Below, one piece after another: positions 1-9,891 of a DNA stretch of 64,000 bases (position 1 is its first letter; each line of letters begins with the position of its first letter). The stretch comes from Cercospora beticola (Eukaryota; Ascomycota; Dothideomycetes; Mycosphaerellales; Mycosphaerellaceae). A program made the position numbers and the translations under genes. The notes below the pieces were generated by a model. It ran no database searches and was not told the origin of the DNA. It worked only from the letters and a program-made list of their open reading frames with translations. Location: the NCBI RefSeq assembly GCF_033473495.1, contig NC_088942.1:1240001-1304000 (forward strand). The letters run 5' to 3'.

Positions 1-1762
1 AACCACCCGTGGCGCCAACAGCATACTCAACCTGGGAATATGTCATTGCCGATGACGAATGGGTTGAGCACAACCAGCCTGTAACATCTTCAGGTCCAAG
101 TGCGCCGAGTAATGATGATCCAGTACAGCGTGCTGCTGAAGGAGCGGGAGCAAATGTGCCTTCTCTTGGACGTGGATTCTACTTCGGCGGGCATCTGGAC
201 TCCTACACGACAGAGGGGTGGAGCAACGCTGTCCCTCGTGTCTACTTGCAGTCGCTTCTCGAGTTCACGTTCCCGGGAGCGACCAACAACCAAGTCGAGT
301 CGTTGTCAAACGACCGTGCGGCGGGCTCAGATGGGGTCTACCGCAATGTCACGGAGGGCGGTCAACAGGCCCAGGTTGGCTTCACGCAGCGCGCTGATGG
401 CCTGCTCATCTACGTGCCAGGCTTCGGTGAACAGGGAATCTTGCTTGCCATTGCAGGTGGAATCAACGACACCTTCACCCAAATGAACAACATCGACGTC
501 TACGACATTGCGACCAGCTCGTGGTATATTCAATCGACATCTGGTCCGACCCCTGAGATTCGTGTCAACCCATGTGCGGTCATTGCTGCCGCACCGGATG
601 GCACTTCGTACAACATCTACATGTTCGGAGGGCAGAATCTTATTCCATTCGGCAACCAAACCCAATTTAACGACATGTGGATCTTGACTTTACCGTCTTT
701 CACCTGGATAAGAGTCGACACCGACGATCAGAGCGTGCCTCCTGGACGATCCGGACACACGTGCAACATCTGGGATGCACAAATGGTGATGGTAGGAGGA
801 TACACAGGAGATGGAACTTTGACTTGTGAAACGCCAGGCATTTACGTCTTCGACTTGAGTGCGCTACAATGGGTCAACCAATTCACTGCATTGTCAGCTG
901 GGGTCGATGACGATTCGCGCACAGCTCAGAAGTCAGACGGCAGTGATTCGACTGGCTCTAACAATCCGTAAGTAAGTCCTGTGTTGCAAATTTGCATTGT
1001 ACTGACATTGGCAGATTCAATCAACAGCCAGCACAGAAGTATAGCGCTGAATCTCCTGGTGGCCTCGAGGGCTCGTATGGATACAAAGTGCCCCAAGCTG
1101 TCATCGACGTCGTGGGTGGAAACGAGGATGGCGGCGCCACCGTGACAACACCTGTGAACACCGCCACCGCCGGTCCTCTCGCAACAGGAAGGCCGATTAC
1201 TTACACGAATGCCGACGGCAGTACCTCAACTTCGAGTCCAGATTCCAGAGGTGGCTCCAACGGCGGCGGCAGTTCTGGACCCAATATTGGTGCTATCGTA
1301 GCAGGCGTTATTGCTGGCGTATTCTTCATCATTGCCTGCTACCTCGCTTTCTGTGCCTATGTGTACAGAAAACAGCTACAACTCTACAAACGCCACGTGG
1401 AAATGAGTCAAGCTGCTGCGCGAGGTGAGAAGACGCCAACGATTCCAGGACTGATTGGCACCAATGCCGATTATTCGACTGGGAAAAACACCCCATCAGA
1501 TCCAAGCCGCTTTGGAGGCTCTGTCGCCAAATGGAACACCAACAGCGAAGCCGGACGAGTCAGCGGGAGTGGGCATAGTCGCAACGAAAGCGGTTCTAGT
1601 AGTCGTGGCGGGACAGGCGTCACTGCGGCTGGCTATAATGCTGTTAGGAGGAATAGCGATGCCAGTGATGGCGAAGAAGATTTGCTGGCAGGGCAGGAGC
1701 CTACGTTTGTGGGTGTCATGCTGAATCCGAGAAGGAGCTTGAGGGTTATCAATCGTGATTAG
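1..1762 (+). CDS. Kelch-repeat transmembrane protein, 5' end outside window
   Basis: The reading frame is open at base 1, so the N-terminus lies upstream. Exons are 1-967 and 1015-1762. The 47-nt intron (GTAAGT donor, TTGGCAG acceptor) joins an Asn-Pro codon run to FNQQPAQKYS in phase 2. Kelch-type blades are visible: GG followed by a W or Y about 20 residues later occurs in LAIAGGINDTF, MFGGQNLIPF and VMVGGYTGDG, each followed by an aromatic strand such as SFTWIRVD or ALQWVNQF. After a Gly/Ser-rich linker comes one hydrophobic segment (IGAIVAGVIAGVFFIIACYL) and a cytosolic Ser/Gly-rich tail. This suggests a single-pass surface protein with an extracellular beta-propeller. Fungal kelch membrane proteins of this layout are common but mostly uncharacterised. 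The partner is unknown. Confidence 0.85.
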
Positions 1763-2615
1763 AGCGACAGGTCTACGACTTTGCCAGGTGTATTTGGAGC
1801 ACAGGACAAGCGATTGTTTGTACAGATTATGTTGATGACAAGAAACGGCAACAGAGACAGATCGGTTAACAGCATCGAGCGTAGCATGGTAATGGATAAT
1901 TCTGTATTATTGGGTCGACGACTCGTGTACCTGCTGCATTCTCGGCCTCATGCTACATCTCCTGTTCTGAGAACCTTGTGGTCGTGGCTGCCTTCAAGCT
2001 GGACGTGCGTGACCTTGGCATCTGGCAGCTTTGCGGAGGGAGGCTGCCGTCGGTTCTTCACGGGAACACACTTCTCTGCTCACAACACAACATACAATTG
2101 GACCACAGGATGCCTCTTTTGGAAGAACTGCACAGCTGAACAACAGGACTCTGACATCACGGGAGGAGTTGTTCGGACTTGCCGGACCACGCTGCGGCAG
2201 ATCGGCTGGAAGCTTGAACGCCTCCGAAATTCAATTTTCGGCCACTTTCTGGCGCCCAACATCCCAATCGAGGGTCCGCCAATCGCTTTCAGATATCCCA
2301 CTGACGGGACTCGAGCTTTCGTACCCCGATGGAGTGTCAGCTCGTGCTCCCTCAGAGCGGACTGCGGCTCCCGGACGAGCAGTGTTACACAGGTTCCAAT
2401 AGCGGTCTTTCAGCATTTCAAATTGGGGCAATGCGGCTAACCTATCAGATATGTTGGAACGACGTATAGAAGCAACAGCACTAACGGCTTTTGCTTAATG
2501 CATTGCAGATCGGCAGAGATGGGCATAGAGCGTGAACCATAAAGATCAGCGAAGATTCCTTCGTTACTGCGGCTACCTTCGTTATCATCCACCTTGTTCT
2601 CTGTCAGTCGCAAGG
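1763..2615. other. Intergenic, probable 3' UTR plus lipase promoter
   Basis: No convincing gene. A 219-codon plus-strand frame (1781-2440) exists, but its composition does not look like a conserved protein and it starts 19 bases after the kelch stop. I treat it as chance. Confidence 0.5.
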
Positions 2616-3551
2616 ATGAGCTTCAAAACTTTTGCTGCGTTCTTTCTTACGGCTCAGCTGGTTGCTGGCGGCCCAGTGTATAGTCGTGATGCGGAGGTCC
2701 TTGAGCAGAGGCAGGCGCCGCCGAATCACAATGATTTCAGCTGCCGGAGCGCCACGCATCCGAATCCTGTAAGTGGTTGGCAAAGTGGTTTCCTGTCGAA
2801 TAGCTTGGGCTGACAAGTCAAATAGGTGATCATTATGCATGGTCTGGGCGCGACCTACTATGAGGACCTCAACTATCTCGAATCATACTTGAAAACTCAG
2901 GACTTCTGCACATTTTCCATCACTTACGGGGACTACCCAGGCTTTCCATTTGTGGGTGGACTGGAGTACATCAACAAATCTTCCGTGGAGCTCGCAGACT
3001 TTGTTCGAGAAGTGCAGACGAAGACTGGTGCCGCTAAAGTCGACTTCGTAGGCCACTCCGAAGGCGCCTTCCAGTCCTTGTATGTGCCGAAGTTCACAGG
3101 CGTCGCCAACATTGTGCAAAGAGTGGTCGCGATCGCACCTCCAACTCACGGAACCACCTTCGGAAACCTATACACCTTGAGCTACATTGGAGGCAACCTT
3201 ACCAAGGGACTTGTCGATACTGTGCTTGCAAAGTTTGGCTGCAGAGCGTGCACTGATCTTGTGACTGATGGAGGCGCGGTTCAACGGCTTACGAATGGAC
3301 CAATTGCTCAGCCTGGAATCAAATACACAATCTTGACGTCGAGGTACGATGAGTTGGTTACACCTGTGGAGACTGCATTTGTCAATGAGCCTGGAGTTGA
3401 GAATCTTTTCATTCAAGACTATTGCCCTAACGATCCAGTTGGGCACATTGGCGAAGCATACGACCGAAATGTGTGGGCGATTGTCCAGAATCGCCTCAGC
3501 GACAACCCGGCCGGTCCAACTGTCTGCGTGAAAGGCTCTCCCGGAAAATAG
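2616..3551 (+). CDS. Secreted triacylglycerol lipase, Lipase_2-like
   Basis: Exons 2616-2768 and 2826-3551, 292 aa; the 57-nt phase-0 intron has GTAAGT and ends AAATAG. The start was chosen because MSFKTFAAFFLTAQLVAG is a clear signal peptide; an in-frame ATG 84 bases upstream would bury it. The alpha/beta-hydrolase features are in order: oxyanion region HGLGATYYED just after the intron, nucleophile elbow VGHSEG (Ser129), acidic residue in SRYDELVTP (Asp226) and VGHIGEAYDRN (His258). Four Cys near the C-terminal half could form disulfides. Length and order match the Lipase_2/EstA-like extracellular lipases of fungi and actinobacteria, which hydrolyse acyl esters outside the cell. The exact substrate cannot be read from sequence. 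Confidence 0.9.
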
Positions 3552-4315
3552 GTCGTCAATCGCTATATGTAGCTGGAATTGACCTATATGTCTATTGGCA
3601 ACTCAAGGTGCAGCCTGTTTTGCAATCTCGCAACTTTCGGAACTTTCTCAGCTTTGCGCAACACCGTGCACGTTGCTCTTTGCATATTCGGCAATTCCTG
3701 TCGGTCTGTTCCATCCTTGTCAGTTCACTCGGAAGGGCCTCCCTTGGGAGCCGTACGGATGCCGTTGTCAGCGTAACTCGCCAACAGTTGTCACGGTTCG
3801 CCGAGGGATCCGTGATCAAAGCAAGACCGCATTTCCATGCGCTGTCACACTCTTAAATCCGCATCTTCTAATCAAGAGTTCGTAAACGATACAAATATCA
3901 TGAAACCGATTCAACTCCCCACGATCTCCATGTCTCGGGTTTAAGAGTAGGGCTGGAGATGTATCACATGCTCCGTAAGCTGGCCCAAACGCGAAGTGTG
4001 CACCCAGGTCCGTTTCGAACAGATTATTTCTGTCTTTTTGGTCACACTGCATGCATGGCCGTTTGCCCTTCGGGCACCGCTGCCACAAGCAGAGATGCCC
4101 TGCAAATATTCGATCGATGATGGGATGTCAAGTCCGCGAGTCAGCACGTGCAGCATTTCAGCGCCATTGCGTCGTTGGATCATCCAGACCAGGACCCTGA
4201 GGCTCGAACATGCACCTGCATTACGTGCATAGAACAACCACACAACCACATTGCACTACTTCCTCTGCCTCTCCCTGCACACCTTTCCGCTTACCCCACG
4301 AGAACCTGAGACAAT
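3552..4315. other. Intergenic
   Basis: Only short overlapping frames in all phases, none protein-like. It contains the lipase 3' end and the promoter of the gene at 4316. The last 100 bases are rich in C, A and T and lead to GACAATATGG at the start codon. Confidence 0.5.
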
Positions 4316-5332
4316 ATGGGAGACATTGGAGTTTCGACAGGCAGTCCGACGACTTTGGACATTACTGCACCTCCGCCGGACGAATTATGCATGACATTTA
4401 CTGCTGCAGCTTCAGCTAGCAATAGCTCCAAGAGCTTCGTAACACAAACGAAAGGACCAGATCTTCTTGCTCTGCCACTTTCAGCGGGTATTACAGTCTC
4501 AGGCGAACTGGTAGACGACCCCAGTACAATCACAGCTCCATTCCTGCCCGGCGATATCATCCTCGCATGTCTAATCCCACCAAAACCATGCCTCCTCTCC
4601 GCTCACGAAGGCTCGTTACGCCTACGAATACCAACAATTTCCGCTCTCGAATTACCAGGTAGCATGCTCCCCGAAACCGGTTGCGCCTACCTCACAGCCC
4701 TCATGACCGGCGCCGCAATCCTCAAAGAACAACTCCACATCCCCATCATCCGAACGCCTACAGCTTCACCTACGCCCGCAGAAGACGGCGGAGTAGAAAG
4801 CTACAATAACAAACGAATACTCATCGCAGGCGGCGAAACAGATCTCGGAGCTGCTTTTGTGCAACTTTTACATCGCGCTCTACCGGATGCGAAGATTTAC
4901 ATTACTTGCACAGAAACCGATTCTACTGCTCTATTATCTCAACGTTTGTTCCATATGAAAGGTCTCGGAGCTTCGAATTCTGCGGATGGTGATGCGAGGG
5001 ATCTTACGGATCGGCTTTCACCGAGTTTTGATATTATTATCAACGCCGTGAAAGACCAGGAGATGCGAAAAGATGTTATGGAGCTTTTGGATGGGATGCA
5101 GAGATTTGTCGATTGTGGGACGTTGGATGTAGAGAAGGCTGTTGGGAACTTTTTGGAAGAGGAGCCGGATTGTGTTACTTCGCTGCATGAGATGTTGATG
5201 CAGGCTGCTGGGGTGTTTGAGATGGAGGGAGAGGAAGTTGTCGAGGGGGAGGTAGAAGCGAGAGATGTGGTTGTTGAAGAGGAGAAAAAGCTGGGGCTGG
5301 AGAGAGAGGATTCAGGGAAGGTTGTGGATTGA
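4316..5332 (+). CDS. Reductase-like protein of the medium-chain (MDR) type
   Basis: Single exon, 338 aa. Residues about 105-145 (ending TGAAILKEQLHIP) resemble the substrate-entry and core helix of medium-chain dehydrogenase/reductases. A Rossmann-type motif follows: RILIAGGETDLGAAFVQLL, then strand KIYITCTE, and later FDIIINAVKDQ. The usual zinc ligands and the full GroES-like N-domain are not evident, and the last 40 residues are a Glu/Val-rich tail not expected in the family. It is probably a degenerate quinone-oxidoreductase-like or PKS-ER-like protein. Cofactor binding is plausible, but activity is uncertain. It converges with the IF1 gene downstream. Confidence 0.7.
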   Translation: MGDIGVSTGSPTTLDITAPPPDELCMTFTAAASASNSSKSFVTQTKGPDLLALPLSAGITVSGELVDDPSTITAPFLPGDIILACLIPPKPCLLSAHEGSLRLRIPTISALELPGSMLPETGCAYLTALMTGAAILKEQLHIPIIRTPTASPTPAEDGGVESYNNKRILIAGGETDLGAAFVQLLHRALPDAKIYITCTETDSTALLSQRLFHMKGLGASNSADGDARDLTDRLSPSFDIIINAVKDQEMRKDVMELLDGMQRFVDCGTLDVEKAVGNFLEEEPDCVTSLHEMLMQAAGVFEMEGEEVVEGEVEARDVVVEEEKKLGLEREDSGKVVD

Positions 5333-5710
5333 ACTACTGGATATGTCAACATCTTTTGGCGTTTACGAGGTGGAATCGGTCATTGGCGTTTGAGCGGTTT
5401 GGTAACGATATGCTAATGGTTCCGATGATGATGAAGGAATGGACGGCTCGACAGCACGATACCCATAGCAATGAAATGACATGAAATATGGCAAATTGTT
5501 GAGGCTTTTCCCTTTGCAAATTATGTTCATGCCAGCTTGTCTTGATCACGCGAATCGCCCAGCAGGCTTTTCTCAACCCAGCGTAGTCGTCCTGATAGCC
5601 TTCGTATCAGAACGATTCCCTAAAAACCAGATACCCCCAATTCCACGCACAACACCCGTACTACAATTACTCTCTCGGCAGCCCTTACTCCAACCCACAT
5701 CAACTAAATA
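5333..5710. other. Convergent 3' region
   Basis: Shared 3' untranslated space of the plus-strand reductase-like gene and the minus-strand IF1 gene. Nothing else is seen. Confidence 0.5.
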
Positions 5711-6049
5711 TCAAACAGCCTTCTCCTCAACCACATGTCCATACTGGTCCTCCATCGCCGCCAAAATTGCCCGATCTTTCGCCAGAATCGCCTCTTGAGC
5801 CGCGATTTTCTCTCTCAACATCATTAAGAGTGTCTTTTCTTTCTGTTTGATGTACACATTCTCTGCGGCTTTTTCTCTTCTTGTCCAGGAATCGCCTGCT
5901 GCTTCGCCGCCAGAGCGGACGCCGCCTGTGTCGCCGTCGCGGTAGAAGGGGCGCGAGGTGGTGAGTGGTCTGAGAATCGATGGTTTGATGGCTTTGTGAA
6001 GTATTGGGCGTTGGCGTGTGTGGGACAGGATGGCTCTTGTCAGAGACAT
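5711..6049 (-). CDS. INH1: Mitochondrial F1-ATPase inhibitor IF1
   Basis: 112 aa from the ATG at 6049; a second in-frame ATG lies 15 bases upstream (6064). The first 35 residues are basic and hydroxylated with an arginine-rich stretch, as in a mitochondrial presequence. The inhibitory core follows: GGVRSGGEAAGDSWTRREKA, then AENVYIKQKEKTLLMMLR, then an alpha-helical Glu/Lys/Ala coiled-coil tail ending in QYGHVVEEKAV. The order Gly-rich loop, RREKA, YIKQKEK matches the IF1 family. The protein blocks ATP hydrolysis by F1Fo-ATP synthase in the matrix when the proton gradient collapses. Length is normal for fungal IF1 and no intron is needed. Confidence 0.92.
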   Translation of the reverse strand: MSLTRAILSHTRQRPILHKAIKPSILRPLTTSRPFYRDGDTGGVRSGGEAAGDSWTRREKAAENVYIKQKEKTLLMMLREKIAAQEAILAKDRAILAAMEDQYGHVVEEKAV

Positions 6050-6457
6050 GTTGTTGGGGTGCAAGTGGTTGTTATGTCAGTGGTATGTTGGATTCTTCTG
6101 ATACGTTCTAGGAAGAGATCGCGGGCGACGCTGAGTGTGCGATGACTGAGAAAGGTGGTCTGCCTCTACCTACCGGCATGCTGAGCAACGAGGTCTTGCA
6201 TTGGAGCGGTGTTGTCGTGCAACGGAACCCCTCACGTCTTGGATCCTGGAGCTGTTTACGTACTGGGTAGAGCTTCGAAGCTCACAGCGACCCCGGTACA
6301 GGTACGGGAAGTACATGCAAGGCTCTTCCACAAACCATGTGCATGGCTGTGTGTAGGTAAAAGTGCCTGGAGGACACCAGGACGCTTGCTTGTAATAAGG
6401 AAAGAGGCAACCATTTGTTGCTGTCAAATGCGTGCTCGCATAAACAATTCTTCTGTC
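6050..6457. other. Intergenic
   Basis: IF1 promoter and CVNH-protein 3' end, both genes on the minus strand. No further signal seen. Confidence 0.5.
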
Positions 6458-7576
6458 TTACAGTAGGTGTAGTCTGCCGTTATCGTTCGTGATTCTCTCG
6501 TTCAGGTCAACTTTGTTGTAGATCCAGCCACCTCGGCCGTCGCCCAGTTCAGCTTCGAGACAGTTTCCATTGTCGGTCAGTCGTATATGCCTAGCACTGC
6601 CCGCAAAGTTTCCGCCTCTGGCCCAGTGCATCTTGCCATTGGTATTGGTGAATACGTCGTTGAGATCAATGGCGGTGCGCTGAAAATGACCGCGCACGTC
6701 AGCGGACTCTGCTACTAATGTTGACCGACTCTCGAGATACACATTCCGAGAGCTGGCATGGAAGTTTCCTGCTGGAGCGGACATACCCTTCTTCTTTTTC
6801 TTCCTGTCTTTGCTGGAGTCGGAGTCCGATGAGCTAGAAGAGCTCGAGCTGCTCGAGCTTCCACGTCGAGAATGATGTGGTTTGTGCTCCTTGTGCTTCT
6901 TGTCCTTCTTGCCTTTCTTCTTGTACGCATCTTCGAGCATGGATCCGGCGACTGCACCACCAATGGTTCCAAGAACGCCATGATTCATTTTGTGGCCACC
7001 GTAAGCGCCAGCAGCGCCTCCGGCTAATGCTCCCATAAGGCCACGATCTTGCTCACTTGCTCCAGGTGGGTAGGGGCCGGATTGGCTGTAGTGTCCAGAT
7101 GCGTTAGGCTGGGCATAAGGCTGGTCAAATTGGGATCGGAAATTGTCGACCTGGCCGCTAGGCTGCTGCATGTGATGCGGAGGGTATTGCTGCTGTTGTC
7201 CGTACGGAGGAGGATAGTCCTGTGGTGGCGGTGGACCTCCGTACTGGTGGTTATACTGTCCGGGCGCAGGAGTGTAGCCTGACGCCGGACCAGACTGGTA
7301 GTTCTGATGTGGTGGCTGCTCTTGTGGTCTGTCGTGCGAATATTGCTGGTATGGCTGATCATTTCTGCCATAATACGATTGCGCGGAGCCTTGGTTGTCA
7401 CCGTATCCTTGATTACTACCTGGGCCTGGGTATTGCTGATACTGTTGATTATATCCTTGGCCTTCTCCAGGGGGATAGCCGCCATATTCTTGTTGCTGCT
7501 GTCCATAAGCTGGCTGTGGAGGGTATCCGCCGTAGGGACTATTGCCTTGCGGCCCGTCGTAGGTATTTCTCGTCAT
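6458..7576 (-). CDS. CVNH-domain lectin-like protein with Gln/Tyr/Pro-rich N-terminus
   Basis: Single exon, 372 aa. Residues 1-175 are low complexity (GGYPP, QQQ, YGQ repeats). Residues about 178-215 form a glycine-zipper (GLMGALAGGAAGAYGGHKM, then GVLGTIGGAVAGSMLEDAY). A Lys/His-rich stretch, an 11-Ser run and a KDRKKKKK patch follow. The C-terminal 100 residues are a CyanoVirin-N homology domain: GNFHASSRNVYLE, TAIDLNDVF, GNFAGSARHIRLTDNG and KVDLNERITNDNGRLHLL show the two tandem half-repeats. No signal peptide is present. CVNH domains bind oligosaccharides in several fungi. The disordered plus glycine-zipper front suggests self-association, which is my inference. The usual domain Cys residues are largely absent. 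Confidence 0.9.
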   Translation of the reverse strand: MTRNTYDGPQGNSPYGGYPPQPAYGQQQQEYGGYPPGEGQGYNQQYQQYPGPGSNQGYGDNQGSAQSYYGRNDQPYQQYSHDRPQEQPPHQNYQSGPASGYTPAPGQYNHQYGGPPPPQDYPPPYGQQQQYPPHHMQQPSGQVDNFRSQFDQPYAQPNASGHYSQSGPYPPGASEQDRGLMGALAGGAAGAYGGHKMNHGVLGTIGGAVAGSMLEDAYKKKGKKDKKHKEHKPHHSRRGSSSSSSSSSSSDSDSSKDRKKKKKGMSAPAGNFHASSRNVYLESRSTLVAESADVRGHFQRTAIDLNDVFTNTNGKMHWARGGNFAGSARHIRLTDNGNCLEAELGDGRGGWIYNKVDLNERITNDNGRLHLL

Positions 7577-8511
7577 GGTAAGTAAGATGCTGTGACACTT
7601 CAGTGCTCTGCGTCAACGTCAGAAAAGCTCAATCAAATGTTACAGATCCGAGGATGTCGTCTGAGCAAAGAGGAGGATGAGGTGGCATGATGGACTAAGT
7701 ACTAGTTTGAGCTCGTTAGCGACAGCTGAGTAGCTGGAGCACAGCCTCAGCGGGCTGAACTCAACAGGTGAGGCAGCAGCAATCGCGGATAGAAAGTGCC
7801 GCCGAGTTCATTCACAGCGAATGAAGCTCCATGCTTCAGCTGTGTTCTCTGCGCACAGCGTATCGATGTTCTTGCGCCACGCATTCTGACAACAGAGCTG
7901 GTGAGATGACGATGACGGACGGCGGTGATGCGACGAGGCGAGTGGAGAGAAAAGTGGCACAGCATCCCGGCACGGATCAACCACAATGCCGAGAATGTGA
8001 GCAGCGACGAACCCCCTCCTACTCCAACTGCCTGCTTCTACCAGTATGACAACGTGCTCAGCTTGGACGCCTGCAGTGCCTATCGAGCCTGCCAGATGCT
8101 TCTCACTCTGAAACTGTTCACTGCTCTGAGGTAGCCAACGCTACAGCGCCAGGAACGAAAGCTTTCGCCCCGATCAAGGTCACGGATCAAGGAGTGCATC
8201 GAGGCATTGATGTATCAGAACAAAGCATTTACAGGAGGTTTAGCAAGACTACCAGTAGATCCACTGGGATGAGTCAAATCCTCGCATCAGATTGTGTCTC
8301 CGTCGGGGCACTGACGCTGATGATTTCCAGCAGCAGCGAGCATTGGTAGTACGAGCAGGCACGGTCACTCTCCCAGATCACACTCGAGAGACTTCTGTGG
8401 CGATTAAATGCCATCGGTCCAGTCTCAGGTTGCGTCCGCTACGATTTGATTATACTAGCACGTAATACCGGCTGCCAGCTCCACTTCAGAACTGCAACAG
8501 GCAAAAAATGT

Positions 8512-8556
<45 letters not shown>

Positions 8557-9891
8557 ACCACTGGAAGTCGTGAGAGGCCAAACGAAGGTCAGGTTAAGGG
8601 ATCGTGCCCTTACCAGGCTTCAAGACTCTAGTGACAACCCACAATGGCCAATATCAAGTTCCGCACGAAAATGAGCACCTCCTAGTAGCATGCATCGACG
8701 ATTGGTAAGAGAATGAGGCACTCTGAATGGTGTGTTGCCGAACGTATACAACTTCCAGAGGTTGCCGGCAGAAGGTACGCGTAGTTTTGTCTCAGACAGC
8801 TTGCTATGGCAGCACTGCCTCTCTTTGCCAAGCTAAGAGCAGAGAACTCCTGGGTTTTGCAGAGATAAGGCTGGGTGCGTGCGATTATTTGTCTTGGAGA
8901 CGGTCCAATGCCAGACGCCTCCCTAAATTCTCATGAGCTAAGAAATTTCTTGCTCTGCAGAGGAAGCTGTATTTCTGGCAAATTTCAGTAGATTCTCAGT
9001 GCTCAACAGAACATATACGAGATCTGATATCGTGAAGAGTCGTGAAAAGCAGATCCCGCGCCGAGAGCTTCGCATCGAAACATTTGAACTTGATTAGCAG
9101 AAGCTCCATCAGTCCACTGCGTCTGCAAGTCGCTGCTCCTCGCACAGCAAGTGCCCAAAGCTGCACAAGTCGACCGCGACTGCAATTCAACTTACCATCA
9201 TCCTCCTACGAGCCTTCAATTACTTTCTTCCATAATCAATTCCTTCAACATCTCCGATCACGATCGCAGCAAACGCCCTCGCGCCCACCTTCCTCCCCAA
9301 AAACGCCCCTCCACCGCCACCTTCCCCTCCTGTTCGGCACATTACTCAAGGTACCCCAGAATTCCAATCAAAACTCCCGTCCAAGCTCCCCAAGCCGCAA
9401 TAAACTATCGAACACAAAAAGAACCGCCAGAGAGGAAACGCCGTACGGGTCCCAACTCGGCCGCGTCTACCAGTGCCGCTCGCGTAGACTTTTAAGACAT
9501 TTGTCGACGGCGGTGCTAGTAGTAGCAAGCCACAGAACACGGCGTGTTAATGGGGCGTCGCTGCGCCGAGACATGACAACGTGGCGCGCACGTGCAATCT
9601 AGAACGCGGGACGCCACGTGAAGCTAGATTCGGGAGAACCGAATTTGGGTAATACAAACACTGCTGTTTGCGGGATTTCGTGATTTGAGATTTGTTTCTG
9701 GTCTGGAAGGTGTTATTTGAGACTAGATACAGGAGGTCTTGAGACATTGTCTGTGGCTCTGTTGATGTCTGCGTGGTAGCGACTGGCAGCGTATTCATGA
9801 AATGGAGTGGATGAGACATGCCGAGTACGATGCCAGTTCTCGGGACCTGTTGACGAGATAGTTCACGTTCCATCCATCGGCTCATCGAATT
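7577..9891. other. Gene-free 2.3 kb with a long G tract
   Basis: No gene recognised. A 42-base G run lies at 8514-8555. A plus-strand frame at 9042-9602 encodes an Arg/Ser/Pro-rich sequence with no recognisable motif, and the AT-poor, C-rich leader-like stretch at 9190-9400 overlaps it. I would not annotate a gene without transcript evidence. Confidence 0.45.
8514..8555. repeat. Uninterrupted 42-nt poly-G tract
   Basis: Forty-two consecutive G on the plus strand, preceded by AAAAAATGTTT and followed by AACCACTGG. Runs this long are rare in fungal genomes. The exact length is unreliable in any assembly because of polymerase slippage. Confidence 0.95.

Noticed and set aside
1781..2440. 219-codon frame after the kelch gene
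   Set aside because: It lies in the expected 3' UTR, has no recognisable motif, and is overlapped by other long chance frames.
9042..9602. 186-codon Arg/Ser/Pro-rich frame
   Set aside because: It looks like a chance read of C-rich sequence, with competing frames on the same strand and no motif.
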